Of a stretch of DNA of 64,000 nt, positions 47,134-55,598 are shown one piece after another. The DNA comes from Candidatus Paraburkholderia kirkii. Its GTDB lineage: Bacteria; Pseudomonadota; Gammaproteobacteria; Burkholderiales; Burkholderiaceae. Position 1 is the first letter of the stretch, and every line of letters starts with the position of its first letter. The notes beneath the pieces were generated by a model. That model was not told the origin of the DNA. It saw only the letters and a program-made list of their open reading frames with translations, and did not search any database. A program made the position numbers and the translations under genes. The stretch spans positions 1 to 64,000 of the forward strand of contig LFKV01000012.1 in the NCBI GenBank assembly GCA_001189345.1, in the 5' to 3' direction.

Positions 47134-48189
47134 ATGATGAATGGCATTCAGTCGCCGAATTCCGCGCAGGCCACGAAAGGCACGATTCTCGTGACCGGCG
47201 GCGCGGGGTTCATCGGATCGCATACGTGCGTCGAGCTGCTCGACGCGGGCTTCGGCGTCGTGGTGATCGACAATCTGGTCAACAGCCGCGCCGAGTCGCT
47301 GAAGCGCGTCGAGCGCATCACGGGCAAGAGCATCGCGTTCTATCAGGACGATGCGCGCGACGAAGCCGCGCTCAACCGCATCTTCGACGCGCATCCGATC
47401 ACCGGCGCGATTCATTTCGCGGCGCTGAAGGCCGTGGGCGAGTCGGTCGCGAAGCCGCTCGAGTACTACAGCAACAACATGGGCAGCCTGCTCGCCGTGC
47501 TCAAGGTGATGAAGGAGCGCAACGTGCGCAACTTCGTGTTCAGCTCGTCCGCGACGGTATACGGCGTGCCCGACAGCGTGCCGATCGACGAATCGTTTCC
47601 GCTTTCGGCGACCAATCCGTACGGCCAGTCGAAACTCATCGCCGAGCAGATTCTGCGCGACCTGGAAATCTCCGACCCGTCGTGGCGCATCGCGACGCTG
47701 CGTTACTTCAATCCGGTCGGCGCGCACGAGAGCGGCCTGATTGGCGAGGATCCGGCGGGCGTGCCGAACAACCTGATGCCGTACGTCGCGCAGGTGGCCG
47801 TCGGCAAGCTGGAGCGCCTGCGCGTGTTCGGCAGCGATTACGACACCCACGACGGCACCGGCGTGCGCGATTACATTCACGTCGTGGATCTGGCGCGCGG
47901 GCACATCGCGGCCATCGACGCGCTGAAGAAGCTCGATCGCAGCTTCGTCGTGAATCTCGGCACGGGCCAGGGCTACAGCGTCCTCGATGTCGTGAAGACA
48001 TTCGAAGCCGCGTCGGGCAAGCGCGTGCCGTACGAGCTCGTGCCGCGCCGCCCAGGCGACGTCGCCGCCTGCTACGCTGATCCGTCCGCCGCCGCAGACC
48101 TAATCAGCTGGCGTGCAGAGCACGGCATCGAACGCATGTGCGCGGATCACTGGCGCTGGCAGTCGCAGAATCCGCAAGGATTCGCGTAA
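47134..48189 (+). CDS. galE: UDP-glucose 4-epimerase
   Basis: 351 residues. Extended SDR with NAD site LVTGGAGFIGSHTCVELL, catalytic serine in FSSSATVYG, Y-x-x-x-K in NPYGQSKLIAE and the substrate segment PNNLMPYVAQVAVG. It interconverts UDP-Glc and UDP-Gal (or the GlcNAc/GalNAc forms) for the adjacent glycosyltransferases. The C-terminal WRAEHGIERMCADHWRWQS is typical. Intact, with 21 bases to the upstream gene. Confidence 0.96.
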   Translation: MMNGIQSPNSAQATKGTILVTGGAGFIGSHTCVELLDAGFGVVVIDNLVNSRAESLKRVERITGKSIAFYQDDARDEAALNRIFDAHPITGAIHFAALKAVGESVAKPLEYYSNNMGSLLAVLKVMKERNVRNFVFSSSATVYGVPDSVPIDESFPLSATNPYGQSKLIAEQILRDLEISDPSWRIATLRYFNPVGAHESGLIGEDPAGVPNNLMPYVAQVAVGKLERLRVFGSDYDTHDGTGVRDYIHVVDLARGHIAAIDALKKLDRSFVVNLGTGQGYSVLDVVKTFEAASGKRVPYELVPRRPGDVAACYADPSAAADLISWRAEHGIERMCADHWRWQSQNPQGFA

Positions 48190-48256
48190 GCCACCGCGCC
48201 CCGCATCGTCCGTCTCCGGTTGGTGCGGGGCGGCATTCTTCCCTCGGTCCACTTTC

Positions 48257-49366
48257 ATGCTCAGTTTCGCGCTTGCTTTTCTGGTCTCGCTGCTGGTGAC
48301 GCTGTTCATCGTGCGCTTCGCACACTTGCAGGAAGGCGTGCTCGGCGACACCGATCTCGCCGGCGTGCAGAAGTTTCACGCACGGCCCGTGCCGCGCATC
48401 GGCGGCGTCGGCATCCTGTGCGGGCTGACCGCCTCGGCCGTGCAGCTTCGATGGGGTTATCCGGCTGTCTCGGGCGGCATTCTCGGCATCATCGCGTGCG
48501 GCCTGCCCGCCTTTCTCTCCGGACTCGTCGAGGACCTGACCAAGCGCGTCACGCCGCTCGTGCGCCTCGTCTGCACGATGGCGGCGGCGTGCCTCGCCTA
48601 TGCGTTCCTGGACATCGTGGTCACGCGCATCAGCGTTCCGCCGCTCGATTTCCTGCTGTCCTACGCGGTCATTTCGTGCGCGGTGACGGTGCTCGCCGTG
48701 GCCGCGCTAGCGAACGCGGTGAACATCATCGACGGCTTCAACGGCCTCGCCTCAATGGTCACCTTCATGATGTTCGCCTCGCTCGCCTACGTGGCGTTCC
48801 AGGTGCATGACCCGGTCGTGCTGTCGGGCTCGCTCATCATGATGGGCGCGGTGATGGGCTTCTTCATCTGGAACTTCCCCGCGGGCCTGATCTTTCTCGG
48901 CGACGGCGGCGCGTACTTCGTCGGCTTCATGCTGGGCGAGCTGGCGATCATGCTCGTGATGCGCAACCGCGACGTCTCCGCGTGGTATCCGGTGCTGCTC
49001 TTCATGTACCCGATCTTCGAGACCTGCTTCTCGATCTACCGCAAGAAGTTCGTTCGCGGCATCTCGCCCGGCATTCCGGACGGCGTGCATCTGCATATGC
49101 TCGTCTACAAGCGGCTGATGCGCTGGGCCGTGGGCGCGAAGAACGCGCACGAGCTCACGCGGCGCAATTCGCTCACGTCGCCGTATCTCTGGCTGCTGTG
49201 CCTGATCGCCGTGATTCCCGCGACGCTCTTCTGGCGGCACACGGTGCATCTGTTCTGCTTCGTCGTCGTGTTCGCGGCGACGTATGTCTGGCTCTACATG
49301 AGCATCGTGCGCTTCAAGACGCCGCGCTGGCTGGTGTTCCGCCGGCCGCATGCCGCGAAGAAGTGA
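48257..49366 (+). CDS. WecA/MraY-like undecaprenyl-phosphate sugar-1-phosphate transferase
   Basis: 369-residue polytopic membrane enzyme (about 10-11 helices) that starts lipid-linked glycan synthesis by moving a GlcNAc- or related sugar-1-phosphate to undecaprenyl phosphate. The Mg/catalytic motifs are ALANAVNIIDGFNGLASM and IFLGDGGAYFVGFMLGEL, with the last cytoplasmic loop PDGVHLHMLVYKRLMRWA carrying the H-x-H site. The start at 48257 was chosen because the first helix (LSFALAFLVSLLVTLFIV) begins immediately. It ends the glycan operon begun by the flippase. Intact. Confidence 0.92.
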   Translation: MLSFALAFLVSLLVTLFIVRFAHLQEGVLGDTDLAGVQKFHARPVPRIGGVGILCGLTASAVQLRWGYPAVSGGILGIIACGLPAFLSGLVEDLTKRVTPLVRLVCTMAAACLAYAFLDIVVTRISVPPLDFLLSYAVISCAVTVLAVAALANAVNIIDGFNGLASMVTFMMFASLAYVAFQVHDPVVLSGSLIMMGAVMGFFIWNFPAGLIFLGDGGAYFVGFMLGELAIMLVMRNRDVSAWYPVLLFMYPIFETCFSIYRKKFVRGISPGIPDGVHLHMLVYKRLMRWAVGAKNAHELTRRNSLTSPYLWLLCLIAVIPATLFWRHTVHLFCFVVVFAATYVWLYMSIVRFKTPRWLVFRRPHAAKK

Positions 49367-49412
49367 GCCGGCGCTGCCCTGCTCCGGGCGGCGTTTCCGG
49401 CAGCAGCGCTGC

Positions 49413-50108
49413 TTACTTCAGATGCTTGCCGAAGAACGCGGCGGTGCGGCCATTGGCGAGTTGCGCCGCCGCCGCGTCGTAGTGGGCACCCTGGTTGCGC
49501 GCGAACGCATGATGGCAGCCGGGATACGTGAACGCCTCGATGTTCGCATGGCCTTTCACCGCGGCGAGCACGCGATTGCGCGCGTCCGCGGTAATGAACT
49601 CGTCCTCTTCCGCGAGATGAAGCATGAGCGGAATTTTGATCTTCGGCAATTCGTCCAGATGCTGATCGGTACCGCCGCCGTAGTACGAAACCAAAGCATC
49701 GACATCGGTGCGGGCCGCCGTCAGAAACGACAGCAATCCGCCGAGGCAGAAGCCGACCGAACCGATCTTGCCCTTCACCTGCGAGAGCCCGCGCGCGAAG
49801 CCGATGGTCGCCGCGATGTCCTCGACGCCCGTATTCACGTCGAACGCATTGTAATACTTCAAGGCCTGCTGCCATTCGGCCTCGGTGCGGTCGGTAAGGT
49901 TGACGTTCGGCTCCAGTCGCCAGAACAGGTCGGGACAGAGCACGACGTAGCCCTGGCGCGCGTACTCGTCGCAGGTCTCGCGCATGTCGCCGTTGATGCC
50001 GAATATCTCCTGGATGACGACCACCGCCGGCGCGGGCGTTTGCGCCGGGTAGGCGACGTAGGCGTCGAAGTCGCCGTCGAGCGTCGAAATGCTGAGCATG
50101 TCGGACAC
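49413..50108 (-). CDS. Dienelactone hydrolase family protein
   Basis: 231-residue cytosolic alpha/beta hydrolase. The nucleophile is cysteine in SVGFCLGGLLSF, with an acid in LAEEDEFI and histidine in YPGCHHAFARN; the N-terminal VVVIQEIFGINGDMRE is characteristic. I chose the GTG at 50108 because aggag lies 5-6 bases upstream; the frame extends to 50159. The family opens dienelactones in chloroaromatic breakdown or acts on other esters. Intact. Confidence 0.9.
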   Translation of the reverse strand: MSDMLSISTLDGDFDAYVAYPAQTPAPAVVVIQEIFGINGDMRETCDEYARQGYVVLCPDLFWRLEPNVNLTDRTEAEWQQALKYYNAFDVNTGVEDIAATIGFARGLSQVKGKIGSVGFCLGGLLSFLTAARTDVDALVSYYGGGTDQHLDELPKIKIPLMLHLAEEDEFITADARNRVLAAVKGHANIEAFTYPGCHHAFARNQGAHYDAAAAQLANGRTAAFFGKHLK

Positions 50109-50155
50109 GGGAATCTCCTGGGTGAGGTTGAGTGATGGAGGCGGAACGGGCGACG

Positions 50156-50620
50156 TCATGCGGCAGGTTTGCTTCTGCCCAGGTACTGCTTGAGGAGGTC
50201 GGCCAACTCCTTGATGAGTGTCTGCCAGAGGGTCAGGCCGTCTTTGTCATCCTCCTGGTCGCCTGTCTCCCGGAAAACCAGGCGAACGATGGGAAGCATG
50301 GACACGGCGACCAGTGAAGCGATGACGACAAGCGGCGTGCAGAGCAAGACCGCCTGAGGCTGAGCGGCTTGAAGCGAGTCACCGAATACGCGCAAACCGA
50401 ACGATCGAATCCACATGGCGAACATGACAACCAGCGTCGCGATCAGGCCCGCAATCCCGAAGAATGCATATTGCCGGAATTTGCGGAATTGCTGGCGATC
50501 AGCAATATATTCTTCGATCAAAGACAGACGCTTGATCGACCACTCCTCGTTCGACACTCTGGTTTGACACGCAGACAATTCTTCGCGCCGATGTTTCTCA
50601 TTTCCCGACCCGACATTCAT
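50156..50620 (-). CDS. Two-helix membrane protein linked to ImmA/IrrE peptidase
   Basis: 154 residues of unknown function. The start ATG at 50620 overlaps the stop of the metallopeptidase (ATGA). About 50 hydrophilic residues (EEWSIKRLSLIEEYIADRQQ) are followed by two hydrophobic segments (AFFGIAGLIATLVVMFAMWI and VLLCTPLVVIASLVAVSML) and a basic/acidic tail ending LKQYLGRSKPAA. The arrangement suggests a membrane anchor or effector coupled to the peptidase. The stretch is visibly less GC-rich than the flanks, hinting at horizontal transfer. I do not recognise a family. Because of a frameshift upstream it is also read as a fusion with the peptidase. Confidence 0.6.
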   Translation of the reverse strand: MNVGSGNEKHRREELSACQTRVSNEEWSIKRLSLIEEYIADRQQFRKFRQYAFFGIAGLIATLVVMFAMWIRSFGLRVFGDSLQAAQPQAVLLCTPLVVIASLVAVSMLPIVRLVFRETGDQEDDKDGLTLWQTLIKELADLLKQYLGRSKPAA

Positions 50621-51086
50621 GGTGCCCATCCTAATTTCTTGAGCTTGAACTCCAGAGCAATTTCGGTGACTCCGAACATTTCTCTCAATTTCTCGAAGCT
50701 GCCGATATTCCTCTTCCCCCAGGAGTATTTCGACGGCAAAGCCGGGAATCAGCAACTCGAGCGCAAAGACGTTGGCTTGCCTTTCGATGGTATCGAGTTG
50801 CACTGTTGCAAATTCTTCCTCGGTGTCGACAAATCTGTCGCCATGATCAAGCACGTAATGCCCCAATTCGTGGGCGATGGTGAAGCGCTGACGCAACTGT
50901 GGTTCGCTCGGGTTCGTGTAGATATGCGGCCTGCCTTCTACGAATTCGAAGCGCCCGAAAGCGGGTCCCAGTCTTGGGTCCTGTTCGACTGTTACATCCG
51001 CGGCGCGCGCGATGACCGCTGGATCGACGGGTAGGAATCCGTCCCCAATGCTTCGAAAGCATATACCGCGCAGCCATCTTCGGCAT
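50617..51086 (-). pseudogene. ImmA/IrrE family metallopeptidase, two frameshifts
   Basis: When the frames are joined the protein starts MPKMAARYMLSKHWG, continues DGFLPVDPAVIARAADVTV, carries the zinc site FTIAHELGHYVLDHG (H-E-x-x-H) with ERQANVFALELLIP, and ends REMFGVTEIALEFKLKKLG at a stop at 50617-50619. Shifts lie near 51043 and 50685. The family cleaves helix-turn-helix repressors, as in ImmR/ImmA of ICEBs1 and in DdrO/IrrE, but no such repressor is encoded next to it here. The four-base overlap with the membrane-protein gene implies one transcript. The lower GC content suggests acquired DNA. Confidence 0.75.
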
Positions 51087-51179
51087 GATTGATTGCCCTC
51101 CATCAGCAAGTTCTTCCTCGCAACGGATACTTCGATATCCTTTGCATTCTCGCGATGGAGTCTATCATCGAGGATGATG

Positions 51180-51440
51180 CGTCTCTACGCACCTCGTCCG
51201 AATGGCCAGCAGATCCGCATTCATCTTGTCCGCCTCGACGGTGCACATCCCTGCACACCACCCGGAGAGACCTTCAATGCCGCATTCTTCATGATCTTCA
51301 CGGCCTTCCGCGCCGCGCTGATCGGCACGATCTGGTCGTCGTCGCCGTGCAGGAAGAGCGTCGGCACGTCGAACTTCGACCGACGCCTTGCCCTGGAGCC
51401 TGAAACGGCGCGAGGCGTGGCTATCCGAAGCGGCAGGAGC
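51180..51440 (-). pseudogene. Alpha/beta hydrolase C-terminal remnant
   Basis: The minus strand encodes FDVPTLFLHGDDDQIVPISA and ARKAVKIMKNAALKVSPG, the typical last third of a non-haem chloroperoxidase/esterase (G-D-D-D acid site). A shift near 51255 then gives MCTVEADKMNADLLA, the expected end. The N-terminal two thirds with the nucleophile are missing. A deletion or insertion has left only a fragment. Confidence 0.7.
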
Positions 51441-51550
51441 TTATTCGATACGCGAAAAAAGACGCGCGCGCCAGCATTGAATCGCATGGCGCCGGAATAG
51501 AGACCCGTACAGGAAGGGGAAAGAGCCGCCGGCGTTGCTCGAAAAAAGGC

Positions 51551-52103
51551 TCACGCCGGCGCGGCGCGCGGAATCGGCCTCGTCACCTCGCGCGCGACGG
51601 CGAGATAGCGTGCGGCCGTATCGGCGAGCGTGAGACCGCCGAGCGGTCGGTGCGAGCGCGGCTCCGACAGCGCGAGCACGAGCGCATCGGCGTAGGCGTT
51701 GGTGTCGTCCGGATCGCACAGGTGCACGCCGGCGAAATCGGCGGCGAAGCTGAACGGCCGGATGGTGCTCGCCACCACCGGCATGCCCGAGGCCAGCGCC
51801 TCCAGAAACGCGATGCTGTGCCCTTCCGAGCGCGACGGCATGGCGAACACGCTCGATGCGAACAGCAGCTCCGCGACGTCCGTGCGCGGCCCTTGCAGGC
51901 TCACGCACCCGGAGAGACCGAGCTTCTCGACGAGATCGCCGACCGCCGCGTGATACGCCGGATCCTCGATCACGCCGCACAGCAGCAGGCGCGCATCGGG
52001 CACTTTCTCGACGACCTGCCGGAACGCATACACCGTCGACAGCTGATTCTCTTCACCGACGTATACCGGCCGATCTGCACGATCTGCGCCCCGTCCGGCG
52101 CCT
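51551..52103 (-). pseudogene. Glycosyltransferase (GT4) 3' fragment cut by IS630 copy 2
   Basis: The C-terminal GT-B donor domain: IGRYTSVK, then after a shift near 52045 QLSTVYAFRQVVEKVPDARL, SVFAMPSRSEGHSIAFLEAL and ASGMPVVAST. The coding sense is interrupted at 52104 by the left end of the second IS630 copy. The sequence on the other side of the element (53221 onward) does not encode the missing N-terminal half, so material was lost after insertion. The enzyme would have belonged to the neighbouring surface-glycan block. Confidence 0.82.
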
Positions 52104-52104
52104 A

Positions 52105-53218
52105 TTGCACTGCGTTATTGAATTAGCACCCTGTCTGTGTTCAGATACAGGTCATGGGTCAAAATGAACCTGACAGATATCGAACGTGAGCAACTGTTGT
52201 CGGCGGCGCGCAGCCGAACGGTGCGTGCGGCGGACGTGCGACGCGCAAAGTTGATCCTGATGCTCGAGGACGGCGAATCGCGCGACAGTATCATGCGCAC
52301 ACTGGGTTGCGATTCGCGCTTCATCGCACGCTGGTCGGGGCGCTTCCTCAGCGAGCGACTAGCCGGCATGTACGCCCGGCACCGCGGGCGGGCGCCTACG
52401 CAGCCACCGGCCAAACTGGAAGCGCGGGTGCTCAAGTGCACCCTCAAGCACAAACCCGCCGACGGTTCGACACACTGGAGTAGCTACAAGCTCGCAGCAG
52501 AACTCGGCGACGTATCGGTCTCGGCCGTGCAGCGCATCTGGCGCAAGCACGGCATCAAGCCGCAGCAGTTGGAGCGGCACATGGTCTCCAACGACCCGGA
52601 CTTCGAGACCAAGGCAGCCGACGTGATCGGGCTGTACCTGAACCCGCCGGCGCACGCAGCGGTGTTCTGCGTGGACGAGAAGACCGCGATCCAGGCACTC
52701 GATCGCAAGGACCGTATGCTGCCGCTGTCGCCCGGGCGCGCCGAGAGTCACGGCTTCGAGTACAAGCGCAACGGCACGCTCAGCCTGTTCGCGGCGTTCA
52801 ATACTGCCACCGGCGAGGTGCTGGGCAAGACGGTGGCGCGCCACACCAGCGAGCAGTTCGTGGCCTTCCTGACCGACGTCGTCGCCAGCCAGCCCAAACG
52901 CCGGGAAATCCACGCGATCTGCGACAACGTCAGCAGCCATAAGACGCAGCGGGTTGCCGACTTCCTTGATGCGCAGCGCAACGTGCACCTGCACTTCACG
53001 CCGACCTACTCGTCGTGGCTCAACCAGGTGGAGAACTGGTTCTCGCGCATTCAGCGTGAAGTGATCGCTCGCGGCATCTTCACTTCGGTGAAGGATTGGG
53101 ATCGCAAACTGATGCCGATACATCCGCGAACACAACAAGAACCCGAAACCGATCAAGTGGAAATATGACGATCCTTCGCGCCGGATTCGACCAGTGCCAA
53201 TTCAATGACGCAATGGAA
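52105..53218 (+). mobile_element. IS630-family insertion sequence, copy 2
   Basis: 1114 bp with TA on both sides (52103-52104, 53219-53220). Same length, orientation and ends as copy 1; the encoded proteins are identical. It interrupts a glycosyltransferase gene. As direct repeats the two copies could recombine and delete the 14 kb of envelope genes between them. Confidence 0.92.
52164..53208 (+). CDS. IS630-family transposase, copy 2, with C-terminal frameshift
   Basis: Identical in protein sequence to the copy-1 transposase, including the one-base insertion near 53112 that moves the family C-terminus into another frame (natural stop 53206-53208, actual stop 53168). The three acidic catalytic positions are upstream of the shift. 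Because both copies share the lesion, it either predates transposition or does not prevent it. Confidence 0.9.
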
Positions 53219-53220
53219 TA

Positions 53221-53530
53221 GCATCACGCAAGCAGCGTGAAGTAGTGAAGTAACTTGGTGGTCCGCTGAAGGATTCAGCATCTCGTCAAAGACGATGCCG
53301 CAGTTCCGGCGATAATACGCGCCGAAACCCACCCACAAACACGAAAAGCCTGCATGAGCATTCACTCATGCAGGCTTTTGGATCTTGCCAACCCTCATCG
53401 AACGGTGCGCATCCGAACGTGCGCGAATCCGCGAGCTTTCACGCCACCTGCCGCGAAACTGCGACCCGGTCGAATTTGGGCCGCGATGCCGATACTGTCT
53501 TGACGGACGCGGGCAGAGTCCCGCGGTCGA
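53221..53530. other. Non-coding stretch between IS630 copy 2 and rpsU
   Basis: 310 bases with no supported gene. It contains the strong hairpin at 53344-53379, which serves rpsU, and otherwise low-complexity spacer after the IS end. Confidence 0.5.
53344..53379. terminator. Strong bidirectional terminator downstream of rpsU
   Basis: aaaagcctgcatgag and ctcatgcaggctttt form a 15-bp perfect stem with a six-base loop. The A and T tracts are at the stem ends, so it can terminate on either strand. It lies about 150 bases beyond the rpsU stop. Confidence 0.85.
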
Positions 53531-53743
53531 TCAATAAAACTTCTTCGGCAGTTGCGCGCGACGGATCTGCTTGCGCAGGCGAGCGACAGCAGCAGCTTTC
53601 TTGCGCTTGCGCTCGGTCGTCGGCTTTTCGTAAGCCATGCGCGACTTGAGTTCTTGAATCAGGCCCGTGCGTTCGACGGTACGGCGAAAACGACGCATGG
53701 CGACGTCGAAAGGCTCGTTCTCTTTCAGCAGTACTTTAGTCAT
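53531..53743 (-). CDS. rpsU: 30S ribosomal protein S21
   Basis: 70-residue basic protein of the small subunit platform near the 3' end of 16S rRNA. The whole family sequence is visible, from [19 protein letters not shown] through [19 protein letters not shown] to [16 protein letters not shown]. Intact in an otherwise damaged stretch. The frame is open upstream into the broken ferredoxin, which reflects that gene's lost stop, not a fusion. Confidence 0.96.
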   Translation of the reverse strand: MTKVLLKENEPFDVAMRRFRRTVERTGLIQELKSRMAYEKPTTERKRKKAAAVARLRKQIRRAQLPKKFY

Positions 53744-53949
53744 TGAAATCTCGGTCGATCTGGCCCTGCCAGAATTTGGGGCAAAGCGCAATTGTACTCT
53801 TTTTGAGAGCCGCACTGCACGCTCTTTGCAGAAAAACGTGCGTATGCGGGCTCGGGATTCAAATCGTAGGTCGTTGATTCGAGACGACAATCCCCAAATA
53901 CCCGGGTCAGAAGCCGCGCGAGCGCGCGGGCCGGGGCGCCGGCTCGGCC

Positions 53950-54238
53950 CGCGAGCCTCCGGCTGGTCGATCGTCACATCTGATTGCGCGAGCGCGACGC
54001 ACGGCAGGATCCAGCCTTCGGCCTTTTCCTCCGCGTGAGGCCCGGCCACTCGACGCGATACGCAATATCGCCGTCGACGAGACGGCACATGCATGCGCGG
54101 CAGGTGCCGTTGCGGCACGACCTGCAGCGACAGACCCGCCTGCAGCGCGGCTTCGAGCAGCGACGCGCCGTCTTTCACCGCGACGAAGTATCCGCCCGGC
54201 TCGACGACCATCGCGAAGGCGCGTGCCTCGTCCGTCAC
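53950..54238 (-). pseudogene. 2Fe-2S ferredoxin, cluster region out of frame
   Basis: The start is a GTG at 54238, overlapping the yigZ stop. The N-terminus ([31 protein letters not shown]) and C-terminus ([27 protein letters not shown]) are in one frame. The middle, with the cluster ligands [19 protein letters not shown], is in another frame between about 54118 and 54030. Two opposite shifts thus leave a continuous frame without the cysteines that bind the cluster. The normal stop after IDQPEAR is also absent and the frame runs toward rpsU. Confidence 0.8.
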
Positions 54239-54808
54239 GCGCGCACCTCGATGCCCGCACGCCCGTTGGTGAGATCGCGCAATTCCGCGGCGGCTGGCTC
54301 GCGCGCGGCGGCGGCCATGCGCACGACGAGGCGCACCGTCGTCCCGTACTCGCTTTGCACGAGCTCGGCCTCGTGCTGCTCGATCCAGCGGCGCACGCGC
54401 GCCTCGTCAGCGTAATCGATTTCGATGCCGATCAGCCCGCGCTCGGCCAGCTGCATCGCGCTCGCGATCGCGTCCGTGTACGCGCGCACGAGCCCGCCCG
54501 CGCCCAGCTTGATTCCGCCGTAATACCGGACGACCGTGGCCAGCACGCCGTCGACTTCGTGATGCCGCAGCACTTCGAGGATCGGCCGGCCGGCCGTGCC
54601 GGACGGTTCGCCGTCGTCAGGCATGCCCGACTGGCCGCCCGCGAGCAGCGCCCAGCAGACGTGCGTCGCGCCCGGATGTTCGGCGCGCAGGCGCTCGAGT
54701 TCCCGCATGGCGGCGTCGCGGTCCGGAATGGGGATCGCAAGCGATGAAACGGCTCTTGCGCACGTCGATTTCGGCGCTGACGGGAGAGGCGAGGGTATAA
54801 GTCGGCAA
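54235..54808 (-). pseudogene. yigZ: YigZ/IMPACT family protein, N-terminal frameshift
   Basis: The first segment LPTYTLASPVSAEIDVRKSR starts at a probable TTG (54808) and reaches FIAC. A shift near 54739 then leads to PIPDRDAAMRELERLRAEHP and the conserved core GGQSGMPDDGEPSGTAGRPI and VVRYYGGIKLGAGGLVRAYT. The C-terminal domain ends at 54235. Members are conserved cytosolic proteins linked to ribosomes and translation control; their exact role is unclear. The stop overlaps the ferredoxin start. Confidence 0.82.
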
Positions 54809-54885
54809 GGCTGGGACCGCGCGAGATGCAAATGTCGAATCCGAATCTTCGCGTTTAAGCGCGGGGGCGCATCCGGAAACGGCAA

Positions 54886-55425
54886 TCACGCGGCGACGTC
54901 CGACGATGCATCGAGCGCGCGCTGCATCAGCACGGTATCGACCCATCGGCCGTGCTTGAAGCCGACATCGCGCAGCACGCCGACATGCTCGAAGCCGAGC
55001 CGCGCATGCAGCGCGATCGATCCGGCGTTGCCGCTGTTGCCGATCACCGCGATCATCTGCCGCCACGGCCCGCGCCCGCACCGTTCGATGAGCGCCGTCA
55101 GCAGCGCGAGGCCGATGCCGCGCCCGCCCATGCCGTTGGCGACATAGACCGAATCCTCGATCGTATGACGGTAGGCGGAACGCGGCCGGTACGGCGACGC
55201 ATACGCATAGCCCGCCACGGCGCCGTCGAGCTCCGCGACGAGATACGGCAGGCCCGCCGCCGCGATGGCCGCGTGCCGCGCGCGCAGGTCGTCGGCGGAA
55301 GGCGCGATTTCCTCGAACGTCGCGAGCGCGTTTTCGACGTAATGCGAATAGATGCGCGCGATGGCGTCGAAGTCGCCGGTTGCGGCATCGCGGACGAGCG
55401 AGCGGGCGGTATTGTGTGGGGCCAT
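54886..55425 (-). CDS. GNAT N-acetyltransferase (phosphinothricin acetyltransferase-like)
   Basis: 179 residues, cytosolic. The GNAT fold shows IARIYSHYVENALATFEEI near the start, the acetyl-CoA-binding loop VANGMGGRGIGLALLTALIE (R/Q-x-x-G-x-G/A pattern as GGRGIG), and the C-terminal ALHARLGFEHVGVLRDVGFK with the family G-F-x-x-x-G. The family acetylates the amino group of phosphinothricin or methionine sulfoximine/sulfone. The start at 55425 (MAPHNTARSL) was chosen because the domain begins there. Intact. Confidence 0.9.
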   Translation of the reverse strand: MAPHNTARSLVRDAATGDFDAIARIYSHYVENALATFEEIAPSADDLRARHAAIAAAGLPYLVAELDGAVAGYAYASPYRPRSAYRHTIEDSVYVANGMGGRGIGLALLTALIERCGRGPWRQMIAVIGNSGNAGSIALHARLGFEHVGVLRDVGFKHGRWVDTVLMQRALDASSDVAA

Positions 55426-55598
55426 GTCGACGATCCGGCAGGAAGAAAACGTAAATTCCGAGGCGTCGATTTTCGCACGGCGCACCAGCGGCAAAAAAAG
55501 GGCCGGCGGGCCGTGCGGAAGCCCACCAAAGGGGCGAGTTTTCGGACAAAGAAATCGTTGAACCGGGGAAGGCGCGCCCCCTACACTTAGAGACGGTT

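Noticed and set aside
50156-51109. Single gene for an ImmA peptidase fused to membrane helices
   Set aside because: In the adjacent frame the peptidase has its own family C-terminus and a stop that overlaps the next ATG, so two genes joined by a frameshift fit better.
37980-52104. Composite transposon bounded by the two IS630 copies
   Set aside because: The copies are direct, each has its own TA flank, and the interior holds core LPS genes including waaA and waaC that belong to the chromosome, so transport as a unit is unlikely.
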